A DNA stretch of 64,000 nt from Sedimenticola hydrogenitrophicus (GTDB lineage Bacteria > Pseudomonadota > Gammaproteobacteria > Chromatiales > Chromatiaceae): contig NZ_JANIOA010000010.1 in NCBI RefSeq assembly GCF_025175675.1, forward strand, positions 55,244-119,243. Reading direction: 5' to 3'. The position numbers and the translations under genes were made by a program. The notes under the pieces were generated by a model. That model was not told where the DNA came from and did not search any database. It saw only the letters and a program-made list of their open reading frames with translations. Of the stretch, positions 18,600 through 28,561 are shown one piece after another. Position 1 is the stretch's first letter. Each line of letters begins with the position of its first letter.

Positions 18600-19658
18600 G
18601 TGAGCGCAGCGGTGTATCGCCTGGCGGACCTGGCGAGGCGTGTAGGGGCCGAATTGTTCGGCGATGGTGAGGTCACCATCAGTCATACCGACACCATACA
18701 GGACGCCGCCGAGGGTGCGATCTGTTTTCTGGCCAACAGCAAATATCGCCACTACCTGGCGACCACCGGTGCCTCCGCGGTGATACTGAGCCGCGAGGAT
18801 GCCGCGGACTCCCCGGTGGCGGGGCTGATCTCGGACAACCCCTACCTGACATACGCCCGGGTCGCCTCACTGCTTTATCCGCTGACGGAGGTGACCGGTG
18901 GTGTGCATGCCTCCGCCGTTATCGCCGACAGCGCGAAAATCGATCCGCACGCCTGGGTGGGACCCTGCGCGGTGATTGGGGCAAACGTGGAAATTCAGGC
19001 GGGAGTCTGGATTGGCCCGGGTTGCGTGATCGATGCGGGCAGCCGCCTGGGCGAGCACACCCGCCTGGTGGCCAATGTGACCATCTGTGCCGGCACGGTT
19101 ATCGGCAGACGGGTGTTGATCCATCCCGGAGCGGTGATCGGCAGCGATGGCTTCGGCAATGCCAACGATCGGGGTGCGTGGGTCAAGGTGCCGCAGATCG
19201 GCATTGTCAGGATTGGCGATGATGTGGAGATCGGTGCCAATACCACCATTGATCGGGGTGCCTTGCGGGACACCCTGATCGCCGATGGCGTGAGACTGGA
19301 CAACCAGATCCAGATTGCGCATAACGTGCGTATCGGGGAGCATACGGCGATTGCCGGATGCGCCGGCATTGCCGGGTCCACCACGGTTGGTAAATATTGC
19401 ACCCTGGGGGGCGGGGTCGGCCTGTCCGGGCATCTTGAGATTGGGGACAACGTGCATTTTTCCGGTCAGAGCCTGGTTACCCGCTCATTCAAGGAACCCG
19501 GATACTACAGCGGGAATCTGCCCGCGGTTTCCAACGGCGAATGGCGCAAAACCATCGCCCGGATCAGGCGCCTGGAAAGCGTCATCCAGCGGTTGAATGC
19601 GTTGGAAAAACAGGTTTTTACCGATAAATCTGAAAACCATGGGGATGAGCGGGATTAG
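18600..19658 (+). CDS. lpxD: UDP-3-O-(3-hydroxyacyl)glucosamine N-acyltransferase
   Basis: A 352-residue left-handed beta-helix acyltransferase, third step of lipid A synthesis. An N-terminal uridine-binding domain (to about 100) is followed by hexapeptide repeats, with the active-site His region at IQIAHNVRIGEHTAIAGCAG. The start is GTG at 18600, nine bases after skp. The short C-terminal helix RIRRLESVIQRLNALEKQV is usual for the family. It is part of the conserved skp-lpxD-fabZ-lpxA-lpxB order. Confidence 0.96.
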   Translation: MSAAVYRLADLARRVGAELFGDGEVTISHTDTIQDAAEGAICFLANSKYRHYLATTGASAVILSREDAADSPVAGLISDNPYLTYARVASLLYPLTEVTGGVHASAVIADSAKIDPHAWVGPCAVIGANVEIQAGVWIGPGCVIDAGSRLGEHTRLVANVTICAGTVIGRRVLIHPGAVIGSDGFGNANDRGAWVKVPQIGIVRIGDDVEIGANTTIDRGALRDTLIADGVRLDNQIQIAHNVRIGEHTAIAGCAGIAGSTTVGKYCTLGGGVGLSGHLEIGDNVHFSGQSLVTRSFKEPGYYSGNLPAVSNGEWRKTIARIRRLESVIQRLNALEKQVFTDKSENHGDERD

Positions 19659-19771
19659 GGGCCTGTCGGGTTTAACCGACAGCCTCCTGGAGCGGTCGTC
19701 AAAAATCCGATCCGATAACTGTATATATCTTGATCGCTGGATGTTCCGTTGCGGCGGCTGGGGAGTGTAAT

Positions 19772-20221
19772 TTGAGTACGATGGATATCAACAAGGTGCT
19801 GACGCTGTTGCCGCACCGCTACCCGTTCCTGCTGATTGACCGGGTACTCGATTTCGAGAAGGATACCCGGCTCCTGGCGTTGAAGAACGTCACCTATAAC
19901 GAGCCCTTTTTCAATGGTCATTTCCCCATCAGGCCGGTGATGCCCGGGGTGCTGATTGTGGAGGCGATGGCGCAGGCGACCGGTCTGCTGGCCATGGAAT
20001 CCAACCCGGAGACGGTGAGCGATACCACGGTTTACCTGTTCGTCGGGATCGACAAGGCGCGCTTCAGGCGCCCCGTGGAGCCCGGCGATCAGCTGATGAT
20101 CGAGGTGCGCCAGAACGCGATCAAGCGGGGCATTGGCGTGTTTTCCTGTACCGCCAAGGTGGATGGCCAAGTCGCCGCTAGCGCGGAAATCATGTGTACA
20201 GCCCGGGATTTCGCTCCTTGA
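19772..20221 (+). CDS. fabZ: 3-hydroxyacyl-[acyl-carrier-protein] dehydratase FabZ
   Basis: A 149-residue hot-dog-fold dehydratase of fatty acid synthesis. Catalytic His is in [19 protein letters not shown] and the Glu follows in [15 protein letters not shown]. The TTG at 19772 is preferred because GGGAG sits six bases upstream; the ATG at 19781 is the alternative and would shorten the protein by three residues. The last bases overlap the proposed lpxA start. FabZ and LpxA/LpxD draw on the same 3-hydroxyacyl-ACP pool, which fits their co-location. Confidence 0.95.
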   Translation: MSTMDINKVLTLLPHRYPFLLIDRVLDFEKDTRLLALKNVTYNEPFFNGHFPIRPVMPGVLIVEAMAQATGLLAMESNPETVSDTTVYLFVGIDKARFRRPVEPGDQLMIEVRQNAIKRGIGVFSCTAKVDGQVAASAEIMCTARDFAP

Positions 20222-20988
20222 TCGATTCAAAAGCCGCCATCGATCCCACCGCCGAGCTGGATGAAGGGGTCTCGGTTGGACCTTTCAGCGTGATAGGCCC
20301 CGGCGTTTGCATTGGCAAGGGGACCTGGATCGGGCCGCATACGGTGATCAAGGGCCCGACCACCATCGGCGAGGAGAACCGGATCTTCCAGTTCGCCTCG
20401 GTCGGAGAGGATCCACAGGATAAGAAGTACGCCGGTGAGGAGACCCGGCTGGAGATTGGCGATCGCAATGTGATTCGCGAATTCACCACCATTAATCGCG
20501 GCACCGCCCAGGATGCCGTGGCGACCCGGATCGGCAACGATAATCTGCTCATGGCCTATACCCATGTGGCCCATGATTGCCAGCTGGGGGATCACATCAT
20601 CATGGCCAATGCCGCCTCCCTCGGCGGACATGTGATCATCGGTGACTGGGCCATCCTGGGCGGATTCACCATGGCGCATCAGTTTTCCCATATCGGTGCG
20701 CACAGCTTCTGTGCCATGGGGTCGGTGATCAACAAGGACATTCCGCCCTATGTCACGGTGAGCGGACACCCGGCCAGGCCCTATGGTATCAACTCGGAAG
20801 GATTGCGGCGGCGCGATTTTCCCGACCTCACCATTCAACATATCAAGCGCGCTTTCAAGATCATCTACAAGCAGCAGCACACGGTCGACGAGGCGCTGCA
20901 GGCCTTGCGTCTGCTGGAGCCGGAGTGCCCGGAAATCGGTCTCTTCATCGCCTTCCTGGAGCAGAGCGAGCGCGGCATTGTCCGCTGA
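20218..20988 (+). CDS. lpxA: UDP-N-acetylglucosamine O-acyltransferase
   Basis: A 256-residue acyltransferase, first step of lipid A synthesis. Hexapeptide repeats start at once ([20 protein letters not shown]), and the catalytic His lies in [17 protein letters not shown]. The start is taken as TTG at 20218, overlapping the fabZ stop as TTGA, because this gives the usual N-terminus ([10 protein letters not shown]). An upstream in-frame ATG at 20194 would add eight residues and lie deep in fabZ. Length agrees with the family (255-262). Confidence 0.94.
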   Translation: MIDSKAAIDPTAELDEGVSVGPFSVIGPGVCIGKGTWIGPHTVIKGPTTIGEENRIFQFASVGEDPQDKKYAGEETRLEIGDRNVIREFTTINRGTAQDAVATRIGNDNLLMAYTHVAHDCQLGDHIIMANAASLGGHVIIGDWAILGGFTMAHQFSHIGAHSFCAMGSVINKDIPPYVTVSGHPARPYGINSEGLRRRDFPDLTIQHIKRAFKIIYKQQHTVDEALQALRLLEPECPEIGLFIAFLEQSERGIVR

Positions 20989-21047
20989 GCTCGGGTGGTC
21001 CCGAGATATGACAGGATCCAGTTCAAACCTTGTGGCCGGAGGCAATC

Positions 21048-21125
21048 GTAGGATGCTGGTGAGCTTGCGAACCGCATCATTTGCGGAAAGACTTGATGCG
21101 GTTCGTGCCACTCACCGCATCCTAC
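21048..21125. repeat. Palindromic repeat GTAGGATGC family, copy 2
   Basis: Runs from GTAGGATGCTGGTGAGC to ACTCACCGCATCCTAC and is homologous to 3690-3769. It occupies half of the 161-bp gap between lpxA and lpxB, so these two genes are separated by a structured spacer although they belong to one gene block. Confidence 0.8.
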
Positions 21126-21149
21126 CGCGCTAACCTAAAGAATCCGGCT

Positions 21150-22307
21150 ATGCTGAAAATCGGAATAGTTGCCAATGAACCCTCGGGTGATCTGCTCGGG
21201 GCCGGGGTGATGCGCGAAATCCGCAGCCGCCATCCGGATGCCCGTTTCGAGGGCGTGGGCGGGCCGCTGATGATGGCGCAGGGTTGCCACTCACTCTATG
21301 CCATGGAACGTTTGTCGGTCATGGGACTGGTCGAGGTGCTGAAACACCTGCCGGAGCTGCTGTCGATCCGCAAACAGTTGCGTAACCATTTTCTGCTCGA
21401 CCCACCGGATGTGTTCATCGGCATCGACGCCCCCGATTTCAATCTGGGCCTGGAAACGGTCCTGAAAAAGGCCGGGATTCCCACGGTGCACTATGTCAGC
21501 CCAACGGTCTGGGCCTGGCGTCCTGGACGGGTGAAGAAGATCCGCGCGGCGGTCGACCTGATGCTGAGCATTTTCCCCTTCGAGTCGGAATTCCTCGAAC
21601 GGCACCGGGTTCCGGTCCGCTATGTCGGTCACCCGCTGGCCGATGAGATTCCGCTGGAGAACGACCGCGCAGCCGCCCGGACGGCGTTGGGCGTGGCCGA
21701 CCGGCCGCATGTGGTGGCCCTGCTGCCCGGCAGCCGGGTGGGGGAGGTCGAGTCGTTGTCGGCGACCTTTATCCAGGCGGCCCTGCGGCTTATCGAGCGC
21801 TATCCCGACGTCCATTTTCTGGTACCGCTGATCAACCGGCGCACCCGCACCGCCTTCGAAGCCATCCTCAACCGTGAGGCCCCGGACCTGCCGGTCACGC
21901 TGGTCGACGGGCAGGCGAGAGCGGCGATGATCGCCGCCGATGTAGTGCTCACCGCGTCGGGAACCGCGACCCTGGAGGCGCTGTTGCTGAAGCGTGCCAT
22001 GGTGGTGGCCTACCGGCTCAACCCGCTCACCTACTGGATCGTCAAGCGCTTCAATCTGGTTAGGATTCCCTATGTGGCGATGGCAAACCTGCTTGCGGAT
22101 GAGGCATTGGCGCCCGAATTCATTCAGGGCGCGGCCACCCCCGAAGCGCTGGCGGAGGCCCTGAGTGAACTGCTGGAGTCTCCGGAACGGGTAAACGCTA
22201 TCCAGCAGCGCTACGCCGAGCTGCATCGGACACTGCAACAGGACTCCAGCCGCAAGGCGGCGGAGGCGGTGCTCTCCCTGATCGGCCACAACGGGAGTCC
22301 CGGATAA
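21150..22307 (+). CDS. lpxB: Lipid A disaccharide synthase
   Basis: A 385-residue GT19 glycosyltransferase that joins UDP-diacylglucosamine and lipid X. It begins [20 protein letters not shown] and shows the family motifs [30 protein letters not shown] and [13 protein letters not shown]. The open frame extends 69 bases upstream into the repeat; the ATG at 21150 gives the conserved N-terminus. Its TAA overlaps the ATG of rnhB by one base. Confidence 0.96.
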   Translation: MLKIGIVANEPSGDLLGAGVMREIRSRHPDARFEGVGGPLMMAQGCHSLYAMERLSVMGLVEVLKHLPELLSIRKQLRNHFLLDPPDVFIGIDAPDFNLGLETVLKKAGIPTVHYVSPTVWAWRPGRVKKIRAAVDLMLSIFPFESEFLERHRVPVRYVGHPLADEIPLENDRAAARTALGVADRPHVVALLPGSRVGEVESLSATFIQAALRLIERYPDVHFLVPLINRRTRTAFEAILNREAPDLPVTLVDGQARAAMIAADVVLTASGTATLEALLLKRAMVVAYRLNPLTYWIVKRFNLVRIPYVAMANLLADEALAPEFIQGAATPEALAEALSELLESPERVNAIQQRYAELHRTLQQDSSRKAAEAVLSLIGHNGSPG

Positions 22308-22885
22308 TGTCCGAGCTGCTACTGATTGCCGGGGTGGATGAAGTCGGCAGAGGCCCACTGGCCGGACCGGTGGTGGCGGCCGCGGTGATTCTGGATCCGG
22401 CTCGACCCATCGCCGGGCTGGCCGACTCGAAGAAGCTCAGCGAGAAACGCCGTGAGCAGCTTGAGCTGGAGATACTGGAGAAGGCGCTCTGCTGGTCACT
22501 GGGGCGGGCGGAAGTGGAGGAGATCGACCGGCTCAATATCCTGCATGCCAGTCTGCTGGCGATGAAAAGGGCGGTTGAGGCGCTCGTCACCCCGCCCGGC
22601 CATGCCCTGATCGACGGCAACCGCTGTCCCGAACTTCCCTGCAGTGCCGAGGCCATCATCGGTGGCGATGCCAGCGAACCGGCCATCAGCGCCGCCTCGA
22701 TCCTGGCCAAGGTGGCGCGGGACCGGGAAATGGTGCTGCTGGATCAGCGTTATCCGGGGTATGGACTGGCGCAGCACAAGGGCTACCCCACCAAGGCCCA
22801 TGTGCAGGCGCTGCGTGAAATCGGCGTCAGCCCGATCCACCGGCGCTCGTTCGGCCCGGTGAAAAAGCTCCTGGAGGGTGGCTGA
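22307..22885 (+). CDS. rnhB: Ribonuclease HII
   Basis: A 192-residue endonuclease that cuts RNA in RNA-DNA hybrids and single ribonucleotides in DNA. Catalytic acids can be seen in [15 protein letters not shown] and in [11 protein letters not shown], and the C-terminal [13 protein letters not shown] is typical. It starts on the last base of the lpxB stop, so translation is probably coupled. The next gene downstream, dnaE, is separated by a 600-bp repeat-rich spacer. Confidence 0.96.
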   Translation: MSELLLIAGVDEVGRGPLAGPVVAAAVILDPARPIAGLADSKKLSEKRREQLELEILEKALCWSLGRAEVEEIDRLNILHASLLAMKRAVEALVTPPGHALIDGNRCPELPCSAEAIIGGDASEPAISAASILAKVARDREMVLLDQRYPGYGLAQHKGYPTKAHVQALREIGVSPIHRRSFGPVKKLLEGG

Positions 22886-23013
22886 TCCAGGCCGCTCCTC
22901 CTATGAAGAATTGTTTGTCAGGTCATAGGGCGCCCCATGGGCGCCATCGGCGGGCACGGCCCGCCCGATGAGTAGTGCCAAGGTAATGCGGGAGCAGAGC
23001 CTGCCTATATCCG

Positions 23014-23150
23014 AACCACGGATCCACATGGATGGACACAGATGGATTAACCCTCCAGCCGGGCATATGCATGTCCCCCCGCGCGGCCAACCGCCTGTTG
23101 GGCGGCTTCCTTATCCAAAATCCGTGTGTATCCGTGTGCATCCGTGGTGC
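23014..23150. repeat. Long AACCACGGAT inverted repeat, copy 1
   Basis: The outer arms AACCACGGATCCACATGGAT and GTGTGCATCCGTGGT pair imperfectly. The middle carries AGCCGGGCATATGCATG and a Gly/Cys-rich GCGCGGCCAACC stretch. A homologous element with the same order of segments lies at 38723-38858. Confidence 0.75.
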
Positions 23151-23178
23151 CTTTTCGGATTCCTCGTTCCCACGCTCC

Positions 23179-23317
23179 GAGACTGTGAAAGTATTCTGGC
23201 TGATCAACGCCGCAAAAAAATTGACCGCCTGAGAAGCCCGTAGAGAGGCGATCGCCATCTCGGGAAGGGTTGGAGTACCCCCCTTTTCGCGTCATCCGGC
23301 AATACTTTCACAGTCTC
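23179..23317. mobile_element. MITE-like element with 17-bp perfect terminal inverted repeats
   Basis: The ends are GAGACTGTGAAAGTATT (23179-23195) and its exact reverse complement (23301-23317). Both sides are flanked by TCC, a possible 3-bp target duplication. Outside these lie TTCCCACGC on the left and GCGTGGGAA on the right, so the element appears to have landed inside a pre-existing palindrome. The 139-bp body encodes nothing convincing. Confidence 0.65.
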
Positions 23318-23488
23318 TCCGCGTGGGAATGCATACAGGAAACCCTTGCGCGCTTTGCGCCTCTGCGAGAGTCAATTAGCTCAGCCGGCAACCCCTGCCA
23401 CCCGGCCGGTTTGGCGGACAGATAATCTCCGGCGGGGTATGATCCCGATCTGAAATTTCCTCCGCGACTGGGTTACAATACGACGACT

Positions 23489-26400
23489 ATGCAACCGGCC
23501 TTCATCCATCTGCGCGTGCACTCCGAATACTCCCTGGTCGACGGGCTGGTGCGGATCAAACCGCTGGTCGCACGGGTGGCCGAGCTGGGTATGCCGGCGG
23601 TGGCGGTGACCGATCAGTCCAACCTGTTCTCCCTGGTCAAATTCTACAAGGCCTCCATCGCCGCCGGGGTGAAGCCGATCAGCGGCGTGGATGTCTGGAT
23701 CCGCGATCCGGAGGACCCCAACAACCCGTTCCGGCTGCTGCTGCTGGTGCAGAATCCCCGGGGCTACCGCAACCTCACCTGCCTGGTCTCCAGAAGCTAC
23801 CGCGAGGGCCAGCACCTGGGCAAGGCGATGCTGGAGGCGGAGTGGTTCACCCGGGACAGCTGCGAGGGGCTGATCGCGCTCTCGGGCGGGCGTGCCGGGG
23901 ATATTGGCCGGGCACTGCTGGCGGGCAACCCGGCGGAGGCCGAGCGGCGTCTGCGCCACTGGCTGGAGCTGTTCGGCGACCGCTTCTACCTGGAACTGCA
24001 CCGTACCGGGCGGGGCGGCGAGGAGCGTTGCCTGCACGCCAGCATCGCGCTGGCCACCCACCTGGATGTGCCGGTGGTGGCCACCAACGATGTACGCTTT
24101 CTCACCCCGGACGATTTCGAGGCCCATGAGGTGCGGGTCTGTATCCACGAGGGGCGCACCCTGGATGACGCCAGGAGACCCAAGCTCTACAACCGCGAGC
24201 AGTACCTGCGCACGGCGGAGGAGATGCTGGAGCTGTTCGCCGACATCCCGGAGGCGCTGGAAAACAGCGTGGAGATCGCCCGCCGCTGCAATATCGAACT
24301 GACCCTGGGGAAAAATTTCCTGCCCGACTTTCCCATCCCCGAGGGCATGACCATCGAGGAGTTCTTCTCCCGCGAGTCGATGCGCGGCCTGGAACAGCGC
24401 CTGGAGATCATTCTCGACCGTAGCGATCCCGGGTATGCCGGCCAGCGCAAGGTCTACGACGAGCGCCTGCGGATCGAGCTGGATGTGATCAACCAGATGG
24501 GCTTCCCCGGCTACTTCCTGATCGTCGCCGATTTCATCCAGTGGGCCAAGGATAATGGTATTCCGGTGGGGCCGGGGCGCGGTTCCGGTGCCGGCTCCAT
24601 TGTCGCCTACGCCCTGAAGATCACCGATCTCGACCCCATCGAACACGAGCTGCTGTTCGAGCGCTTCCTCAATCCCGAACGTGTCTCCATGCCCGATTTC
24701 GACGTCGACTTCTGCATGGATAACCGGGATAGGGTGATCGACTATGTGGCGCGCAAGTACGGCCGCGACTCGGTCTCCCAGATCATCACCTACGGCTCGA
24801 TGGCCGCCAAGGCGGTGGTGCGGGATGTGGGCCGGGTGTTGGGCCACCCCTACGGCTTCACCGACCGCATCGCCAAGATGATCCCGTTCGAGATCGGCAT
24901 GACGCTCAAAAAGGCGCTGCAGGAGAGCGAGGAGCTGGCGGCCGCCTTTCGTGACGAGGAGGAGGTGACCCAACTGATCGAGATGGCGAGAAAGCTCGAG
25001 GGCCTGGCGCGCAATGCCGGCAAGCATGCCGGCGGCGTGGTGATCGCCCCGGGCCTGCTGACCGATTTCACCCCGCTCTACTGCGAGCCGGGGGGCGCCA
25101 ATCTGGTCACCCAGTTCGACAAGGACGATGTGGAGCAGGTGGGGCTGGTGAAGTTCGACTTTCTCGGCCTCAGGACCCTCACCATCGTCGACTGGGCGCT
25201 GAAGACGGTCAACCGCAAACGCCGGGAGCAGGGGGAGGAGCCGGTGGATATCACCCTGATCCCCATGGACGATGCCGACGCCTTCGTGTTGTTGAAAAAA
25301 TGCGAGACCACCGCGGTATTCCAGCTCGAATCGCGCGGCATGAAGGAGCTGATCAAGAAGCTGCAGCCGGACTGTTTCGATGACATCACCGCACTGGTGG
25401 CCCTGTTCCGTCCCGGACCGCTGCAGTCGGGCATGGTGGATGACTTCATCGCGCGCAAACACGGGCGCCAGGAGGTGGTCTACCCGCACCCGGACCTGGA
25501 GCCGATCCTGCGCTCCACCTACGGGGTGATCCTGTACCAGGAACAGGTGATGCAGATCGCCCAGGTGCTGGCCGGCTACTCCCTGGGGGGCGCCGACCTG
25601 CTGCGTCGCGCCATGGGCAAGAAGAAGCCCGAGGAGATGAAGAAGCAGGGCGAGATCTTCCGCCAGGGCGCCGTGGCCCGGGGCGTGGACGAGGAGGTGG
25701 CCACCTATATCTTCGACCTGATGGAGAAGTTCGCCGGCTACGGCTTCAACAAGTCCCACTCCGCCGCCTATGCCCTGGTTTCCTATCAGACCATGTGGCT
25801 CAAGGCGCATTACCCCTCGGCGTTCATGGCGGCGGTGCTGTCGGCGGATATGGATACCACCGAGAAAGTGGTGACGCTCATTGAGGAGTGCCGCAGCATG
25901 GGCCTGGTGGTCAACCCGCCCCACGTCAACCACTCCGAGTATATGTTCACGGTCGGTGACGCAAGCGAGGTGATCTACGGGCTGGGCGCCATCAAGGGGG
26001 TGGGCGAGTCGGCCATCGAGAGCATTATCGAGGCGCGCCAGTCGGGCGGGCGGTTCAAGGATATCTACGAATTCTGCCGCCGCATCGATCAGCGCAAGGT
26101 CAACCGGCGGGTCCTGGAATCCCTGCTCAAGGCCGGCGCGCTGGATGAGCTTGGGGTCAACCGCGCCACCCTGATGAACCAGCTGCCGCTGGCGCTGAAG
26201 ATGGCCGAGCAGCACCATGCCAGCCTGGCGGCGGGACAGGAGGATCTGTTCGGTATCGCCGATCCCGAGCCGCAGGCGACGGTCGCCTCGCAGATGATCC
26301 CCGAGGATGCCGAGGAGTGGGAGGATGAGATCCGCCTGCAGGGCGAGAAGGAGACCCTGGGACTCTACCTGACCGGGCATCCGATCGATCGCTACGTCCC

Positions 26401-27061
26401 GGAGATGAGCGGACTGGGGGTCACCCGGATCGGCAATCTCTCCCTGGAGGGGGGCGAGGGCGGTGGCGGTGGCGGCTACCAGAAACGCTCCAAACAGCGG
26501 GTCATGGTGGCGGGGCTGGCGCTAGCGGTGAGTCACCGCCAGACCCAGCGCGGGCGTATGGGATCGGTGGTGCTGGATGACCGCAGTGGCCGCATCGAGA
26601 TCACCCTGTTTTCCGACGCCTATGAGACGTTCAAGGATCTGCTGGTCAGTGACCGTATCCTGCTGGTGGCGGGTAATCTGAATTATGACGAATACCGGGG
26701 CGGCCTGAGTATCCGGGTCGATCAGGTGATGGAGTTCCAGCACGCACGGGCGTTGAATGCCGCCGCCCTGCGGCTTAGCTGGGACCATCGGCTGCTGGCG
26801 CAACGGCGGACCACCGCCCACGATTTTGCCGAAGAGCTGCGTACCGTGCTGACCCCCTATCAGGGGGGTGTTTGCGATATCCAGATCTGTTATCAGGGGG
26901 TATCGTCCGCCGCTGCACTGGTCTGCGATGAGGCGTGGCGCGTACAGCCGGCCGACGAGCTGTTGCGCCAGCTTTCGCGGCTGCTGGGTATGGAATCGGT
27001 GGAAGTGATTTACAATCGCGGACGTGTTGCCGAGCGACAGGATGCCGGGGTGCCGGCGTGA
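23489..27061 (+). CDS. dnaE: DNA polymerase III subunit alpha
   Basis: A 1190-residue replicative polymerase, close to the usual 1160-1180. It has an N-terminal PHP domain (FIHLRVHSEYSLVDGLVRIK), the catalytic polymerase core with GPGRGSGAGSIVAYAL and the Asp pair in PDFDVDFCMDNRD, a helix-hairpin-helix region (GLGAIKGVGESAIE) and a C-terminal OB fold with tau-binding tail. A Gly-rich linker (EGGEGGGGGGYQ) near residue 990 is unusual. The start ATG at 23489 leads straight into the conserved beginning. It is transcribed alone here, with repeats on both sides. Confidence 0.97.
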   Translation: MQPAFIHLRVHSEYSLVDGLVRIKPLVARVAELGMPAVAVTDQSNLFSLVKFYKASIAAGVKPISGVDVWIRDPEDPNNPFRLLLLVQNPRGYRNLTCLVSRSYREGQHLGKAMLEAEWFTRDSCEGLIALSGGRAGDIGRALLAGNPAEAERRLRHWLELFGDRFYLELHRTGRGGEERCLHASIALATHLDVPVVATNDVRFLTPDDFEAHEVRVCIHEGRTLDDARRPKLYNREQYLRTAEEMLELFADIPEALENSVEIARRCNIELTLGKNFLPDFPIPEGMTIEEFFSRESMRGLEQRLEIILDRSDPGYAGQRKVYDERLRIELDVINQMGFPGYFLIVADFIQWAKDNGIPVGPGRGSGAGSIVAYALKITDLDPIEHELLFERFLNPERVSMPDFDVDFCMDNRDRVIDYVARKYGRDSVSQIITYGSMAAKAVVRDVGRVLGHPYGFTDRIAKMIPFEIGMTLKKALQESEELAAAFRDEEEVTQLIEMARKLEGLARNAGKHAGGVVIAPGLLTDFTPLYCEPGGANLVTQFDKDDVEQVGLVKFDFLGLRTLTIVDWALKTVNRKRREQGEEPVDITLIPMDDADAFVLLKKCETTAVFQLESRGMKELIKKLQPDCFDDITALVALFRPGPLQSGMVDDFIARKHGRQEVVYPHPDLEPILRSTYGVILYQEQVMQIAQVLAGYSLGGADLLRRAMGKKKPEEMKKQGEIFRQGAVARGVDEEVATYIFDLMEKFAGYGFNKSHSAAYALVSYQTMWLKAHYPSAFMAAVLSADMDTTEKVVTLIEECRSMGLVVNPPHVNHSEYMFTVGDASEVIYGLGAIKGVGESAIESIIEARQSGGRFKDIYEFCRRIDQRKVNRRVLESLLKAGALDELGVNRATLMNQLPLALKMAEQHHASLAAGQEDLFGIADPEPQATVASQMIPEDAEEWEDEIRLQGEKETLGLYLTGHPIDRYVPEMSGLGVTRIGNLSLEGGEGGGGGGYQKRSKQRVMVAGLALAVSHRQTQRGRMGSVVLDDRSGRIEITLFSDAYETFKDLLVSDRILLVAGNLNYDEYRGGLSIRVDQVMEFQHARALNAAALRLSWDHRLLAQRRTTAHDFAEELRTVLTPYQGGVCDIQICYQGVSSAAALVCDEAWRVQPADELLRQLSRLLGMESVEVIYNRGRVAERQDAGVPA

Positions 27062-27089
27062 CCTGGAGCGACCGATATATAGAATCCTG

Positions 27090-27350
27090 GTAACTACTCA
27101 TGGGGTGAGTAGGATGTAGTCAGTGGATAAGCCGGTAGGTGCACCCACCAATGCTCACGGGGTGATTGGCCTACCTTGCCGGCCTCACGTGATGGCTTGT
27201 TTCCTCGAATCCGGCCCTTTTTTCAGCGCCTGCCCAAACTCGCTTCGCTCAAACAAGGGCAGGCTTGAATCTGAAAAAAGGGCCGGATTCGAGGCGCCAT
27301 CAAGATCGACCAACAAGGCAGACCAATCACTTACACACCGGGTGAGTAGC
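27090..27350. mobile_element. MITE-like element with GTAACTACTCA ends, copy 1 (interrupted)
   Basis: The left end GTAACTACTCA (27090) is followed by an inserted GTAGG/GGATAAGCC-type segment; the element then resumes at CTCACGGGGTGATTGGCC. The core is a long hairpin from TCGAATCCGGCCCTTTTTTC to GAAAAAAGGGCCGGATTCGA. The right end ACACCGGGTGAGTAG is present but its last bases differ from the other copies. Compare 28562-28870 and 40072-40278. Confidence 0.7.
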
Positions 27351-27353
27351 TCG

Positions 27354-27436
27354 GTAGGGTGGGCACGCTTTTTGTGCCCACGCGGAAGGTGTGGCATGGG
27401 ACAAAAAGGTGGGCACAGACTACGTGCCCACCCTAC
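27354..27436. repeat. Palindrome GTAGGGTGGGCAC...GTGCCCACCCTAC
   Basis: Arms GTAGGGTGGGCACGC and CGTGCCCACCCTAC bracket an inner pair GTGCCCACGCGG / GGTGGGCACAG. A related partial copy, reversed, lies at 38651-38711. Confidence 0.75.
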
Positions 27437-27598
27437 GTGGCTTTGACCAGCCGTTTCGCTATTCGCGTTCATTCGCGGCTTCAATAAACGGCATTCGACA
27501 ATAGCCGATTTTGGTAGCCATTCCCATATCCATCAAAATGGTCTTGGGGATGGCCCGATAATCTGTTATCTGCAAACCTAATCCGGTATATTTCGCCC

Positions 27599-28555
27599 AT
27601 GGACATGAACTTTCTAGAATTTGAACAACCGATTGCCGAACTCGAGGCGAAGATCGAAGAGCTGCGCCTGGTCGGCAACGACAACGAGATCAATATCCAG
27701 GACGAGATCACCCGCCTGGAGACCAAGAGCCGGTCACTTACCGAATCGCTCTATCAGAACCTGAAGCCGTGGCAGATTGCCCAGGTGGCCAGGCATCCGC
27801 TACGGCCCTATATGCTCAACTACATCGAGCATATTTTTGAGGACTTCCATGAGATGCACGGCGATCGGGCGTTTGCCGACGATCACGCCATTATCGGCGG
27901 CGTGGCCCGCCTCGACGGGCGTCCGGTGATGCTGATCGGTCAGCAGAAGGGGCGCGACACCAAGGAGAAGCTGTTCCGCAATTTCGGCATGCCGCGTCCG
28001 GAAGGCTACCGCAAGGCATTGCGCCTGATGGAGACGGCGGAGCGCTTCAAGCTGCCCATCCTCACCTTTATCGATACCCCCGGGGCCTATCCCGGTATCG
28101 GAGCGGAAGAGCGCGGCCAGAGCGAGGCGATCGCGAAAAACCTGCTGGTGATGTCCGGGCTCAAGACCCCCATCGTCTGCACCGTCATGGGCGAGGGCGG
28201 CTCCGGTGGCGCACTGGCCATCGGTGTCGGCGACCGGGTGATGATGCTCCAGTACAGCACCTATTCGGTGATCTCGCCGGAGGGGTGTGCCTCGATCCTG
28301 TGGAAGAGCGCCGACAAGGCCCCGCTGGCGGCCGAGGCGATGGCCATCACCTCGGACCGGCTCAAGGAGCTGGACCTGATCGACCGGATTATTCCCGAGC
28401 CGCCGGGTGGTGCCCATCGGGACCCGGAAGGTGCGGCCAAAAACCTGAAGTCGGCGTTGTTGGCCTCATTGCAGGAGCTGGATCAGAAACCCCTGGAGCA
28501 ACTGTTGGAGGAGCGCTACCAGCGTCTGATGGGGTATGGTACCTTCCAGGGATAA
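27599..28555 (+). CDS. accA: Acetyl-CoA carboxylase carboxyltransferase subunit alpha
   Basis: A 318-residue subunit that, with AccD, transfers the carboxyl group from biotin to acetyl-CoA to give malonyl-CoA, the committed step of fatty acid synthesis. The N-terminus [20 protein letters not shown] and the oxyanion region [15 protein letters not shown] followed by [14 protein letters not shown] are typical. Length is standard. ATG 27599 is used; a second ATG six bases later is an equal option. The gene is unlinked to accB/C/D, as usual in gammaproteobacteria. Confidence 0.97.
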   Translation: MDMNFLEFEQPIAELEAKIEELRLVGNDNEINIQDEITRLETKSRSLTESLYQNLKPWQIAQVARHPLRPYMLNYIEHIFEDFHEMHGDRAFADDHAIIGGVARLDGRPVMLIGQQKGRDTKEKLFRNFGMPRPEGYRKALRLMETAERFKLPILTFIDTPGAYPGIGAEERGQSEAIAKNLLVMSGLKTPIVCTVMGEGGSGGALAIGVGDRVMMLQYSTYSVISPEGCASILWKSADKAPLAAEAMAITSDRLKELDLIDRIIPEPPGGAHRDPEGAAKNLKSALLASLQELDQKPLEQLLEERYQRLMGYGTFQG

Positions 28556-28561
28556 TTCAGG

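Larger units (their letters stand above)
22886..23488. other. Repeat-rich spacer between rnhB and dnaE
   Basis: About 600 bp without a gene. It contains a GGGCGCC/GGGCACGGCCCGCCC palindrome (about 22925-22970), the long AACCACGGAT element (23014-23150) and a MITE-like element (23179-23317) inside a split TTCCCACGC palindrome. The last 150 bp must hold the dnaE promoter; none stands out. Confidence 0.6.
27062..27598. other. Repeat-filled spacer between dnaE and accA
   Basis: About 540 bp. It holds MITE-like copy 1 (27090-27350), a GTGGGCAC palindrome (27354-27436) and a CGCGTTCATTCGCGGCT motif (about 27461-27480) that also occurs near 41670. No gene is seen. The last 100 bp should carry the accA promoter. 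Confidence 0.6.

Noticed and set aside
23381..26380. 999-codon open frame opposite dnaE
   Set aside because: His/Gln/Gly-rich composition typical of reverse-strand shadows; dnaE is certain.
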